Of a stretch of DNA of 64,000 nucleotides, positions 7,554-19,724 are shown one piece after another. A program made the position numbers and the translations under genes. This stretch comes from Acridotheres tristis. Lineage: Eukaryota; Chordata; Aves; Passeriformes; Sturnidae. The notes under the pieces are model-generated. The model saw nothing but the letters and a program-made list of their open reading frames with translations, did not search any database and was not told the DNA's origin. The stretch is from the NCBI GenBank assembly GCA_037013685.1, contig CM072897.1, positions 18,860,143 to 18,924,142 on the forward strand. The letters run 5' to 3'. The first letter of the stretch is position 1; every line of letters begins with the position of its first letter.

Positions 7554-9674
7554 ATCCATCCATCATCCATCATCCATCCATCCATCCATCATCCATCCAT
7601 CACATCCATCATCCATCCATCATCCATCCATCCATCATCCATCATCCATCATCCATCCATCCATCCATCCATCCATCATCCATCATCCATCATCCATCAT
7701 CCATCCATCCATCCATCCATCCATCCATCCATCATCCATCCATCCATCATCCATCCATCATCCATCATCCATCCATCCATCATCCATCATCCATCCATCC
7801 ATCATCCATCATCCATCATCCATCCATCATCCATCATCCATCATCCATCCATCCATCATCCATCATCCATCCATCCATCCATCATCCATCCATCCATCAT
7901 CCATCCATCATCCATCATCCATCCATCCATCATCCATCATCCATCATCCATCATCCATCATCCATCATCCATCCATCATCCATCATCCATCATCCATCCA
8001 TCCATCCATCCATCCATCATCCATCATCCATCATCCATCATCCATCCATCATCCATCCATCATCCATCATCCATCCATCCATCATCCATCATCCATCATC
8101 CATCCATCATCCATCCTTCCATCATCCATCCATCATCCATCCATCCATCATCCATCATCCATCATCCATCATCCATCATCCATCATCCATCATCCATCAT
8201 CCATCCATCATCCATCATCCATCCATCCATCATCCATCATCCATCATCCATCCATCATCCATCCTTCCATCATCCATCCATCATCCATCCATCCATCATC
8301 CATCATCCATCATCCATCATCCATCCATCCATCATCCATCATCCATCATCCATCATCCATCCATCATCCATCCATCCATCCATCATCCATCCATCCATCC
8401 ATCCATCATCCATCATCCATCCATCCATCATCCATCATCCATCATCCATCCATCATCCATCATCCATCATCCATCCATCCATCATCCATCATCCATCATC
8501 CATCCATCATCCATCCTTCCATCATCCATCCATCATCCATCCATCATCCATCATCCATCACCCATCATCCATCCATCATCCATCCATCATCCATCATCCA
8601 TCCATCCATCATCCATCCATCATCCATCATCCATCATCCATCATCCATCCATCATCCATCCATCATCCATCATCCATCCATCCATCATCCATCATCCATC
8701 ATCCATCATCCATCATCCATCATCCATCATCCATCCATCCATCATCCATCCATCATCCATCATCCATCATCCATCATCCATCCATCATCCATCCATCATC
8801 CATCATCCATCCATCCATCATCCATCATCCATCATCCATCCATCATCCATCATCCATCCATCCATCATCCATCATCCATCATCCATCATCCATCCATCAT
8901 CCATCATCCATCCATCCATCATCCATCATCCATCATCCATCATCCATCATCCATCATCCATCATCCATCATCCATCCATCATCCATCATCCATCATCCAT
9001 CCATCATCCATCCATCCATCCATCCATCATCCATCATCCATCATCCATCCATCATCCATCATCCATCATCATCATCCATCATCCATCCATCATCCATCAT
9101 CCATCATCCATCCATCCATCATCCATCATCCATCATCCATCCATCATCCATCATCCATCCATCATCCATCATCCATCATCCATCCATCATCCATCATCCA
9201 TCATCCATCCATCATCCATCCATCCATCCATCCATCATCCATCATCCATCCATCCATCCATCATCCATCATCCATCCATCATCCATCCATCATCCATCAT
9301 CCATCCATCCATCATCCATCATCCATCATCCATCATCCATCATCCATCCATCCATCATCCATCATCCATCATCCATCCATCCATCATCCATCATCCATCA
9401 TCCATCATCCATCCATCATCCATCCATCCATCATCCATCCATCATCCATCATCCATCCATCATCCATCCATCCATCCATCATCCATCATCCATCATCCAT
9501 CCATCCATCCATCATCCATCCATCATCCATCCATCCATCCATCCATCCATCCATCATCCATCCATCCATCCATCATCCATCATCCATCATCCATCATCCA
9601 TCATCCATCATCCATCATCCATCATCCATCCATCCATCATCCATCATCCATCATCCATCCATCATCCATCCATC
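7554..9674. repeat. (ATCC)n / (ATC)n array, 2.1 kb
   Basis: Continuous array of ATCC units interspersed with single ATC units, so the strand reads CATCC and CATCATCC in irregular order. There are a few point changes (CCTTCC at about 8115, 8265 and 8515). The plus strand lacks G almost entirely, so no stop codon can arise and reading frames of over 800 codons appear in all three phases. These are artefacts. The array sits in a CCDC33 intron. Confidence 0.97.
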
Positions 9675-9827
9675 ACCGCTGTCCCCTCCCCAGGTGTCCC
9701 CGTGTCACTCACCGGCTCCTCTGGCTCTCCAGTGCTCTCCTGGGAACTGCCAGGTAAAAACAGGAATGATGGAGCAGGAAGCCATTGCAGGGAGGAATGG
9801 ATTCTCCCTCCATGGACATTCCCGTAC

Positions 9828-9895
9828 CTCTGGGCTGGCTCCTGTCCCGGCAGGACAATGTCCACGGCATCCGGGGCTGGCAGGGACATGCTGGC
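9828..9895 (-). CDS. CCDC33: Probable CCDC33 exon upstream of the ATCC intron
   Basis: The minus strand reads [20 protein letters not shown] then AQ, plus two bases (AG) that pair with the first base of the 7380 exon to give arginine, so QR joins directly to YRLALQRM in phase. The donor is AGAG|GTACGG, and the likely acceptor is GTCCCCTGTGCCAG at 9896. [12 protein letters not shown] resembles a VEVILP-EP segment that I recall upstream of the coiled coils in mammals. The upper boundary could instead be 9890 or 9876. A start at the ATG (9889) for a short isoform is also possible. Confidence 0.55.
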
Positions 9896-9952
9896 CTGGC
9901 ACAGGGGACACCGAGGGACCAGGAGCGTGAGGGGCAGGATGAGGGGCAGGAC

Positions 9953-10660
9953 GTCCCATTCCTAATCCCAGTGTGTCCCATTCCTGATCCTGTCCCATTC
10001 CCAGTCTCAGTGTGTCCCATTCCCAATATTGTCCCATTCCCCATCCCAGTGTGTCCCATTCCTGATTCTGTTCATTCCCATTCCCGATTCTGCTCATTCC
10101 CATTCCCAGCTGTCCCATTCCCAATCCTGCCCTGTCCCATTCCCAATCCCAGCCTGCTCCATTCTTGATCCCAGCTGTCCCATTCTTATTCCCGACCAGT
10201 CTCATTCCCATTCCTGTTCCCATTCCTGATCCTGGCTGTCCCATTCCAAATCCCAGTGTGTCCCATTCCCATCCCCATTCCCATTCCCATTCCCATTCCC
10301 ATTCCCATTCCCATTCCCATTCCCATTCCCATTCCCATTCCCAACCTGTCCCACTCCCATTCCCATTCCCATTCCCATTCCCATTACCATTCCCATTCCC
10401 ATTCCCATTCCTGATCCTGGTTGTCTCATTCCAAATCCCAGTGTGTCCCATTCCCACTCCCACTCCCATTCCCATTCCCATTCCCATTCCCATTCCCATT
10501 CCCATTCCCATTCCCATTCCCATTCCCCTTCCCATTCCCATTCCCATTCCCACTCCCACTCCCACTCCCATTCCCATTCCCACTCCCATCCCCATTCCCA
10601 TCCCCATCCCCATCCCCATCCCCACTCCCATTCCCATTCCCATTCCCCATTCCCCAGCCC
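9953..10660. repeat. (TTCCCA)n hexanucleotide array
   Basis: Diverged units up to about 10260, then clean runs of CCCATT at about 10265-10345 and 10450-10655 with CCCACT and CCCATC variants. There is no coding evidence. Confidence 0.93.
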
Positions 10661-10950
10661 AGCCCTGCCCCCGGGGGTTGCCAGGCTCCCGCTATCCCAA
10701 ACAAACCCTTCCCAAACAATTCCCTGGAATCCCAGGAATTCCGAGGACTCACGGCCGTGCCTGGGGGTTGCAGAGGGAGGAAAAGAGGAAAATCCGCTTT
10801 TCCCGTTTTTTTTGGTTTTTTTTTTTTTTTGCTGGAAAAGGGATCCGCGGCTCCGGGGAGTTGTTGCTACAACAGAACCTGCCCTTGGCAACTCCTCCCG
10901 GGAGCGGCTCCGATCCCAAAACCCCGCGCGGGGAATTCCCCAAATCACGT
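10661..10950. other. Low-repeat island, no gene seen
   Basis: Mixed GC-rich sequence with a poly(T) run at 10806-10830. CTGCCCTTGGCAAC at 10879-10892 matches an RFX X-box at 10 of 12 informative positions. A minus-strand GCACGGCC|GTGAGT donor-like site lies near 10760. Nothing here can be assigned to CCDC33 with confidence. Confidence 0.5.
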
Positions 10951-10954
10951 GTCA

Positions 10955-12105
10955 TTCCCAAAAAATACGGGGAATCCCAAAATCCACACAGGGAATTCCC
11001 AGAGATCCCAAAATCCACACGGGGGAATTCCAGAGGCACCCAGAGGATCCCAAAATCCACACGGGGGAATTCCAGAGGCACCCAGAGGATCCCAAAATCC
11101 ACACGGGGGAATTCCAGAGGCACCCAGAGGATCCCAAAATCCACACAGGGCAATCCCAGGTCATCCCAAAATCCACTCGGGGGGAATTCCCGGGTATCCC
11201 AAAATCCATATGAGGGAAATTTCTGGGGTCTCAAAATCCGCATGGAAAAATTCCAGGGGCACCAAGAGGACCCCAAAATCCACACAGGGGAATTCCAGGG
11301 ATCCCAAAATCCACACGGAAAAATTGCAGAAACACCCAGGGGATCCCAAAATCCACATGGGGGAATTCCAGGTGAACCCAGGGGATCCAAAAATTCACAT
11401 GAAGGAATTCCTGGGGATCCCAAAATCCACACGGAAAAATTCTTGGGGGCACCCAGGGGATCCCAAAATCCACATGGATAAATTCCAGGGGTCCCAAAAT
11501 GCACACGTGGGATTTCCAGGCGATCCCAAAATCCACACAGGGGAATTCCTGGGGATCCCAAAATCCTCATGGGGAAATTCCAGGGGCACCCCAGGGATTC
11601 CAGAATCCACTCGGGGGAATTTCAAGAGATCCCAAAATCCACAGGGATAAATTCCTGGGGATCCCAAAATCCACACAGGTATTCCAGGGGATCCCAAAAT
11701 CCGCATGGATGAATTCAAGGTGTTCCCAAAATCCACATGTAAAAATTCCAGGTACACGCAGGGGATCCCAAAATCCACATGGGGAAATTCCTGAGGATCC
11801 CAAAATCTACATGGATGAATTCCAGGGGCACCCAAGGGATCCCAAAATGCACACTAAGGAATTCCTGGGGATCCCAAAATCCACACAGATAAATTCCAAG
11901 TGATCCCAAAATCCCCAAGTGGGAATTCCTAGGGATCCCCAAATCCACCTGGATGAATTCAAGGCGATCCCAAAATCCACACGGGGGAATTTCAGGGATC
12001 CCAAAATCCACACGGAAAAATTCCAGGGACACTCAGACGATCCCAAAATCCTCCGGGATAAATTCCAGGTGATCCCAAAACCCACACAGGGGAATTCCAG
12101 CGACA
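10955..12105. repeat. Minisatellite with core ATCCCAAAATCCACAC
   Basis: About 30 copies of units of 30-45 bases: ATCCCAAAATCCACACGG, GGGAATTCC and an optional GGGGCACCCAGGGG. Three adjacent copies near 11010-11130 are almost identical at 45-base spacing. Frames through it encode periodic peptides without gene structure. Confidence 0.93.
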
Positions 12106-12635
12106 CCCCAGCCCCTCCCCATCCCAGCCCGGTTTGGGGGTTGATTTTCCCGTAGAGTTTTTGGGGTTTTTTTTGGGGAATTCGGAGCCTTTTCCCCCTC
12201 CCTCCTTTCCCTGAATCCCAGCCGGATTCTCCGCGCCGCCGCTTCCCGCGGGAGGCCGGGATGAAAGGCCGGGAATCGGCGTGCGAGGCTTTGAAATTCC
12301 ATTTTTTTTTTTTTTCATCTTTATTTTCTTTTCCCCCCTGATCTTTGCCGAGCTCCCTCCGCCTCTGGATCCTTTCATCCCCTCCCGCTGCTTCCCGTGT
12401 TTGCTCATTCCAAAGGATTTTTATTTATTTTTTATTTTTTATTTTTTATTTTTATTCCTAATATTTCTTTAACAAATTGCTCCGTGGGGTTTCGGTGGAT
12501 TCCGGCAGCTGGAATCAATCCCTCTCCAGGCAGGATGGGAAAAATCAACCTCCAAACCGCCCCAGGAGGGCACAAAATATCCCAAAACCTGCGGGATTTG
12601 GGGAATATTCTAGGGATGGAGGGGGAAAAACAATG
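12106..12635. other. Low-repeat island, no gene seen
   Basis: Contains T-rich runs near 12160, 12302 and 12420-12460 (TTTTTATTTTTTA type) and a small CpG-rich stretch at 12220-12290. I find no exon on either strand. Confidence 0.5.
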
Positions 12636-12639
12636 TTTG

Positions 12640-14395
12640 CCCCAAGGTTTCCTGATTTTCCCCCATATTTTTCCCACATTTTTCAGCATTTCCCCTCAAT
12701 TTCCCAGGATATTTCCCCCATATTTTCCTCCCATTTTTTTCCTGGATTCCAACCCCATTTTCCCCCCAATTTGCAGCATTTTCCCCGATTTTCCCAGGAT
12801 TTTCCCCACATTTTCCCCACGTTTCCCCCTCCATTTCCTCCCATTTTCCCCACATTTCCCACATTTCCCCCATATTTTTTCCAGGACTTTCCCCACATTC
12901 CCCTCCACTTCATTTTCCCCATATTTTTCTGGATTTTCCCTCGTTTTCCCCGCATTTTTCAACATTCCCCCCATTTTCCCACCATTTTCCCACATTCCCC
13001 CCGTATTTTTCCAGGATTTTCCCCACATCTCCCCCCACTTCATTTATCCCACATTTCCTGGATTTGCCCCTAATTTTCCCGGATTTCCCCCAATTTTTCC
13101 CTCATTTCCCCACATTTTCCTCTTATTTTTCCAAGATGTTCCCCACATTCCACCCCCTTAATTTTTCCCACATTTCCTGGATTTCCCCCCAATTTTCCCG
13201 GATTTCCTCCCCCTTTTTCCCCCATTTCCCCACATTTCCCCCATATTTTCCCAGGATTTTCCCCACATTCCCTCCACTTCATTTTTCCCATATTTTTCTG
13301 GACTTCCCCCACATTTCCCCCACATATCCCCCCATTTTTCAACATTTTCCCCATTTTCCCCATTTCCCCCCCATTTTCCCACATTTCCCTCTTATTTTTC
13401 CAGGACTTTCCCCACATTCCCCTCCACTTCATTTTTCCCATATTTTTCTGGATTTTCCCCTCATTTTTCCCACCATTTTCCCACATTTCCCCCATATTTT
13501 TTTCCAGGATTTTCCCCACATTCCCCTCCCTTCATTTTTCTCCACAATTCCTGGATTTCCCCCCAATTTTCCCGGATTTCCCCCAATTTTCCCCCCCATT
13601 TTCCCACATTTTTATTTTTCCGGGACTTTCCCCACATTCCACCCCACTTATTTTTTCCCATATTTTTCTGGATTTTCCCCCATTTTCCCCACATTTTTCA
13701 ACATTACCCCCATTTTTCCCCCCATTTTCCCCCCCATTTTCCCACATTTTCCTCCTATTTTTCCAGGATTTCCCCCACATTCCCCTCCCTTCATTTTTCT
13801 CCACAATTCCTGGATTTCCCCCCAATTTTCCCAGATTTACCCCAATTTTTCCCCCCATTTTCCCACATTTCCCTCTTATTTTTCCAGGACTTTCCCCACA
13901 TTCCCTTCCACTTCATTTTTCCCATATTTTTCTGGATTTTCCCCCATTTTCCCCACATTTTTCAACATTCCCCTCATTTTTCCCACCATTTTCCCACATT
14001 TCCCCATATTTGTTCCAGGATTTCCCCCACATTCCCCTCCACTTCATTTTTCCCATATTTTTCTGCATTTCCTCCCCATTTTTCCACATTCCCCCCATAT
14101 TTTTCCAGGATTTTCCCCACATTCCCCTCCCTTCATTTTCCCCCACAATTCCTGGATTTCCCCACAATTTTCCCAGATTTCCCCCAGTTTTCCCTCCCAT
14201 TTTCCCACATTTCTCTCTTATTTTTCCAGGATTTTCCCCACATTCCCCTCCCTTCATTTTCCCCCACATTTCCTGGATTTCCCGCAAATTTTCCCGGATT
14301 TCCTCTCATTTCCCCCCCATTTTTCTGGATTTCCTCCCATTTTCCCCCAGATTTCCCCTTATTTTTCCAGGATTTTCCCCCCATTATCCCCAACC
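12640..14395. repeat. Pyrimidine-strand repeat, TTTTCCCC type
   Basis: About 1.75 kb of irregular units such as TTTTCCAGGATTTTCCCCAC, ATTCCCCTCCACTTCATTTT and TCCCATATTTTTCTGG, with a longer period of roughly 220-300 bases. The plus strand is nearly free of G. Confidence 0.9.
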
Positions 14396-14715
14396 CTCAT
14401 CCCATGGGAATATCTGAGCTCCACAAATGAAGACATCCCAAATTCCCAGCGGCCTCAGGAGCTTTTGTGTTGCAAAAAAAAAAGAAAAAAAAAGGGAAAA
14501 GAAAAAAGGGAGAAATGGAATTTTTTCCCTCTCTGATCTTTAATCCGCTTTTTCCCTCCCTTTTTTTTTCCCTCAGATATGTAAATCCCAGCTTATCCCA
14601 TCTTCCCAACAATTAAGGAATTAGGCTCGACACTCATCCCTGGATTTATCCAGCTCATCCATGAAATCCAAGCGTTATTTGTGGGGTGGGAGGAAATTCT
14701 GGGATGTTGCCAGGA
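14396..14715. other. Low-repeat island between opposite-strand-biased repeats
   Basis: About 320 bases, with A-rich and T-rich runs at 14474-14515 and 14560-14575. No gene is seen. Confidence 0.5.
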
Positions 14716-17015
14716 GTTGTCCCATGAGGGGAGAAATGGGGGAAAAATTGGGGGGAAAATTCAGGGAAAAATGGGGAGGGAAATGAGGAAAAGTGTGGGG
14801 GAAATGGGGGGAAAATTGAGGAGAAAATGGGGAAGAAATGAAGGGGGAAATCTGGGAAAAATGGGGGGGAAATCTGGGAAAAATGGAGGGGAAATCTGGG
14901 AAAAATGGAGGGGAAATCTGGGAAAAATGGGGTGGAAATCTGGGAAAAATGGAGGGGAAATGGGGTTGAAATGAGACGGGAAATGGGAGGAAAATCTGGG
15001 GAAAATGGGGGGGAAATGAGGAAAACTGTGGGGAAAATGGGGGAAAAATTAGGGGGAAATGGAGGAGAAATGATGGAAAAATGGGGAGGAATGTGGGGAA
15101 AATGGGGGAGAATGAGGGAAAAATGGGGGTGAAAACGGGATTGAAATGAGGGGGAAATGGGGGAAGAACTGGGGGGAAAATGGGGGAGAAACGAGGGGAA
15201 AATGGGGAGGAATGTGGGGGAAATCCAGGAAAAATGGGAGGGAAATGGGATTGAAATGAGGGGGGAAATGGGGGAAAATTTGAGGGGGAATGGGGGAAAA
15301 ATCTGGGAAAAATGGGGGAGGAAATGAGAAAAACAGTGGGGAAAATGTAGGAAAAATGAGGGGGGGAATTCGGGGAAAATTGGAGGGAAAACGGGGGAAA
15401 ATCTGGGATAAAATGGGGGAAATGAGGCTGATATGAGGAGGGAAATGGGAAAAAACTGGAGGGAAGATGGGGAAAATCTGGGAAAAATGGGGGGAAATGA
15501 GGAAAACTGTGGGGAAAATGAGGGAGAAATGAAAGGAGAAATGGGGGAGAAATTAGGGGAGAAATTGGGGAAAAAACGGGGGAAAATCTGGGATAAAATG
15601 GGGGGAAATGAGGAAAAATGTGGGGAAAATGGGGTTGGAATGAGGGGGGAAATGGGGAAAGATTGGGGGGAATGGGGTGAAAATATGAAAAGGAACGAGG
15701 GGAAAATGGGAGGAAAATGAGGGAGAAATATGGGGGAAATGAGGGGGAAATGGGGGCGAAAATGGGGTAAAAGGGGTGAAAATGTGGAATAAATGTGGGA
15801 GGAATGAGGGGAAAGAGGGGGGAAATCTGGGAAAAATGGAGGGGAAATGGGGTTGAAATGAGGCGGGAAATGGGGAAAAACTGGAGGGGAAATGGGAGGA
15901 AAATCTGGGAAAATGGGGAGGAAATGAGGAAAACTGTGGGGAAAATGGGGGAAAAATTAGGGGGAAATGGAGGAGAAATGATGGAAAAATGGGGAGCAAT
16001 GTGGGGGAAATCCAGGAAAAATGGGAGGGAAATGGGATGGAAATGAGGAGGGAAATGGGGGAAAATTTGAGGGGGAATGGGAGAAAAATCTGGGAAAAAT
16101 GGGGGTGAAAATGGGATTGAAATGAGGGGGGAAATGGGGGAAATTAGAGGGAAATGGGGGTGAAAATGTGGGGGAAATAGGGGGAAATATGGGGCGAAAT
16201 GTGGAATAAATGTGGAAGGAATTTGGGGGAAATGGGAGTGAAAATGGGGCGAAAATATGGGGGAAATGGGTGGAAAATGGGAGAGAAATGTGGAATAAAT
16301 GTGGGAGAAATGAAGGGGAAATGGGGGGGAAATGAGGGAGAAATTAGAGGGGAATAGGAAAATGGGGAAAAATGGGAAAAATAGGGGAATGGGATGGAAA
16401 ATGTGGGGGAATGGTGGGAATGAGGGGAAAATGGGGGGAAAATGGGGGTGAAAATGTGGAATAAATAGGGGTGGAATGAGGAAAAATTGGGGGGGAAATT
16501 TGGAGGAAATGGGGGAGGAATGGGGGGGAATGGGTGAAAAATGTGGAGGAATTAGGGGAAAATGGGGAGAAATTAAAGGAGAATGGGAGAATGGGGAAAT
16601 AGGGGGGAATGAGGGGGGAAAGGGGGGGAATGGGGGAGGAATATGGGGGGAAATAGGGTGAAAATGTGGAATAAATGGGGGAGGAATGAGGGGAAAATGG
16701 GGTAAAAAAAGTGGGGAAAATGGGAGAGGAATATGGGGGGAATGGGGGAAAAGTTAGGGAGGGAAATGGGGAAAAAATTGGGGGAAAGAGATGGAAAAAA
16801 TGGGAAAAATGTGGGGAAAAGGGGGGACAAAAGAGGGGAAAATATGGGAAAATGAGGGAGGGGAATAGGACGGAAAGTGGGAGGGGAAGTGGGGGAAAAA
16901 TGTGGGGAAAATGGGAAGAAATGAAGGGGAATGGGGGGAAACGGGGGGAAAATGGGGGGAAATTTTGGCTGAGAAATGAATGGAAAATAGGGAAAAATCA
17001 GGAATAAAAAGGGGG
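14716..17015. repeat. Purine-strand repeat, GGGGAAAT type
   Basis: About 2.3 kb of units such as GGGAAATCTGGGAAAAATGG, GGGGGAAATGAGG and GTGGGGAAAATGGGG. The bias is the complement of that in the 12640-14395 block, and several words (AAATCTGGGAAAAATGG type) are reverse-complement relatives of words there. No coding sequence. Confidence 0.9.
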
Positions 17016-17335
17016 AAAACGCCGATTTTCCCCATCCACCCCTAAAATCCCGGTGTTTTGTGCAGAACCCAAATTCCTGGGGGGAAAATAAAAGAATTTT
17101 CCTGGCGGTTTCTCCCCTCACCCCTCGGCTTTATCTGATGGAACCCGGGCTGAACTCGCTTATCGCAATTCCAGGCGGGAGTTAATTGGATCGGGGATTA
17201 ATTGGGAGCTCGGGAATGAGGATTTCTGGGATTTGAGAGCCTCTGGAATTCGCTGGGAATGCTCCCCCCATCCCGCCTGGGCTCCCGAGATAAGGCAGAG
17301 CCTCTGAGAGTCGCTGCTGCGACGTTTTCCTCAAA
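17016..17335. other. Low-repeat island, no gene seen
   Basis: Moderately GC-rich, with a homeodomain-type stretch at 17178-17215 (GTTAATTGG, GATTAATTGG) and GAGTCGCTGCTGCGACG at 17307-17324. No exon recognised. Confidence 0.45.
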
Positions 17336-18290
17336 GAAAAGTCGGGAAAATGAAAGGGAAGGAGGAAAAAAAATGAAAGGAGGGGGGAAAAAAAAAATAA
17401 GAGAGAAAAAAGGAAAGGAAAAAGAAAAAAGGGAAAAAAAGGAAAGGAAAGAAAGGAGAAAAAATGCAAGGAAGGGGAAAAGGAAAAGAGGAAAAAAGGA
17501 AAAGAAAGGGGAAAAAATTAAAGGAAAGGAGAAAACAGGAAAACAGGGAAAAAAAGGAAAGGAAAGGAAAGGAGAAAAAATTAAAGGAAGGAGAAAAAAG
17601 GAAAGGAAAGGAGAAAAAAATAAAGGAAAGGAGAAAAAAGAAAAGAGGGGGAAAAAAGGAAATGAGCAAAAAAAAGAAAAGAGGAAAAAAGGAAAGGAAA
17701 GGAGAAAAAAATTAAAGGAAAGTAAAAAGGAAAAGAGAAAAAAAGAAAAAAGAAAAAGAGGGGGGAAAAGGAAAGAAAAGGAGAAAAAATTAAAGGAAAG
17801 TAAAAAAGGAAAAGAGAAAAAAAGGAAAAAAAAAGAAAAAGAGGGGAAAAACTGAAAGGAGAAAAAATAAAGAAAAGGAAAAAAGGGAAAGAGAAAAAAG
17901 GAAAGAAGAAAAAGGAAAAAAGGGAAAGAAAAAAGGAAAGAAGAAAAAAGAAACAGAGGGGGAAAAGGAAAAGAGGAAAAAAGGAAAGGAAAGGAGAAAA
18001 AAAATAAAGGAAAGGAGAAAAAAGGAAAAGAGGAGAAAAAAGGAGAAAAAAGGAAAGAAGAAAAGAAAAAGAAAGAAGGAAAAAAAGAAAAAAGGGAAGG
18101 AGGGAAAAAAGGAAAGAAGAATAAAAAAGGAGAAAAAATGAAAGGAGGGAAAAAGGAACAGAAAAAGAAAGACGAAAAAAGGAGAAAAAAGAAAGAAAAC
18201 AAATGAAAGAAAAAAGAGGAAAGATGGAAAATAAAAGGAAAGGAGAAAAAAGGAAAAAAATAAGAATAAAAAGAAACGAGGAATAAAAGG
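17336..18290. repeat. Polypurine tract, GGAAAA type
   Basis: About 950 bases of almost uninterrupted A and G (GGAAAGGAGAAAAAA units) with very few pyrimidines. Able in principle to form triplex DNA. Confidence 0.94.
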
Positions 18291-18537
18291 GAAAAATCCT
18301 TATCCTCATCCATGTTTTGGGATAAACCAGGGGAAAAATATCCCCAAAAATCCCCCAAAAATCCTCCCCAAAGCCCTCGGTGCCAATGCGAGGTGGGGCA
18401 GCCCCACAAGGAGAGGATTATCCCAAAATTCCTCTAAAATCCACAATTCCTCCTGCGATGAAACCGCGGCTCCTGGATCATCCCAAAATTCCTCATGGGA
18501 TCATGAATGGGGGACTTTAATTAATCGGGGGACACAT
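18291..18537. other. Short low-repeat island
   Basis: About 250 bases with ATCCCCAAAAATCCC and ATCATCCCAAAATTCCTC elements. No gene is seen. Confidence 0.4.
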
Positions 18538-19060
18538 CCCGATCCCAAAGTGGCGATTCCCGATCCCAAAGCGGAGATTCCCGGGATTTGGGATGAGCCC
18601 ATGGTGATCCCAAAGCAGCGATTCCTGGGAATTTGGGATGAGCCCATTCCGATCCTAAAGGGGCAATTCCCAATCCCAAAGGGGCGATTCCCAGGAATTT
18701 GGGATGAGTCCATCCCGATCCCAAAGGGGAGATTCCCAGTGATTTGGGATGAGCCGATCCCAATCCCAAAAGGGAGAATCCATTCCAATCCCAAAGCAGC
18801 GATTCCCGGGAATTCGGGGTGAGCCCATCCCGATCCCAAAGCAGTGATTCCCAGGAATTTGGGATGAGTCCATCCTGATCCCAAAGGGGAGATTCCCGGG
18901 AATTTGGGATAAGTCCATTCCAGTTCCAAAGCAGCGATTCCCGGGAATTTGGGATGAGCCCATTCCAATCCCAAAGTGGCGATTCCGGATCCCAAAGGGG
19001 CCATTCCCAGGAATTCGGGATGAGCCCATTCCAGTCCCAAAGCGGCGATTCCCGGGAATT
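18538..19060. repeat. ~55-60-bp minisatellite
   Basis: About 10 copies built from GATCCCAAAGCGGCGATTCC and CGGGAATTTGGGATGAGCCC, with the AAAGCAGCGATTCCC/AAAGGGGAGATTCCC variation. No coding sequence. Confidence 0.92.
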
Positions 19061-19160
19061 TGGGTTGATGTGACTGACGCTAGGTGGGGCTGGAAGCGCG
19101 GCCGAGCCTCGCTCGGCTCCATCTCCCCCGGCAGCGGCCTCGGCTTCCTCTCCCTTCAGA

Positions 19161-19690
19161 TCCTCCTCATCCTCATCCTCATCCTCATCCTCATCCTCAT
19201 CCTCATCCTCATCCTCATCCTCATCCTCATCCTCATCTTCATCCTCATCCTCATCCTCCCTCTCCCCTCACAGCTCCCTCTCCCCGTGCTCCACCCTTTT
19301 TCCTCACAGTCTCCCCATTTTTCATCTCTTCTGTTCCCTCTCCCCTCACCGAACCCTCTCCCTCTGCTCCACCCTTCCTCCTCCTCTCCTCTCCCAGCTC
19401 CCTCTCCCCCTGCTCCACCCTTCCTCCTCCTCACCCTTTACATCCCTCTCTCTTCTCACAGATCCCTCTCCTCTCCCGGCTCCCTCTCCCCGTGGTCTCT
19501 CCTTTTTCTTGGCGGCCTCGTCACCTTTCACATCCCTCTCTCCCCTCCCAGCTCCCTCTCCCCTTCCAGCACCTTCCCTCCCTGCCCCATCCTTTCTCCT
19601 CCTCACCCTTCACAAAACCCTCTCACCCCTCACAGATCCCTCTCCCTGTCCCATCCTTTTCCCTCCTCTCCCCTCCCATCCCTCATTTCC
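19161..19690. repeat. (CTCATC)n array followed by CTCCCTCTCCCC repeats
   Basis: A clean (CTCATC) hexamer array of about 16 copies at 19161-19257. It is followed by irregular 40-60 base pyrimidine units with CTCCCTCTCCCCCTGCTCCA and TCCTCCTCACCCTTCACA. The preceding 100 bases (19060-19160) are CpG-rich and unique. Confidence 0.9.
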
Positions 19691-19724
19691 CTCTCGGCAC
19701 CTTCACCCCGGATCTGCCGGGAAC

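Noticed and set aside
9713..9746. A 34-base minus-strand exon with acceptor CCTGGCAG and donor CCG|GTGAGT
   Set aside because: Splice signals look good, but including it between 9828-9895 and 7202-7380 breaks the frame, while leaving it out joins the two in phase. It could still be an alternative or 5' exon in the other frame ([10 protein letters not shown]).
7522..9965. Open frames of about 800-860 codons ([10 protein letters not shown] repeats) on the plus strand
   Set aside because: They arise because the ATCC/ATC array has no G and no TAA on this strand, so all three phases are open together. There is no start context, splice logic or non-repeat domain.
12397..14536. F/P/S-rich frames of up to 490 codons on the plus strand, and the G/K/E/N/M-rich minus frames
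   Set aside because: Products of a C/T-only repeat. There is no hydrophobic-segment spacing or motif beyond the repeat period.
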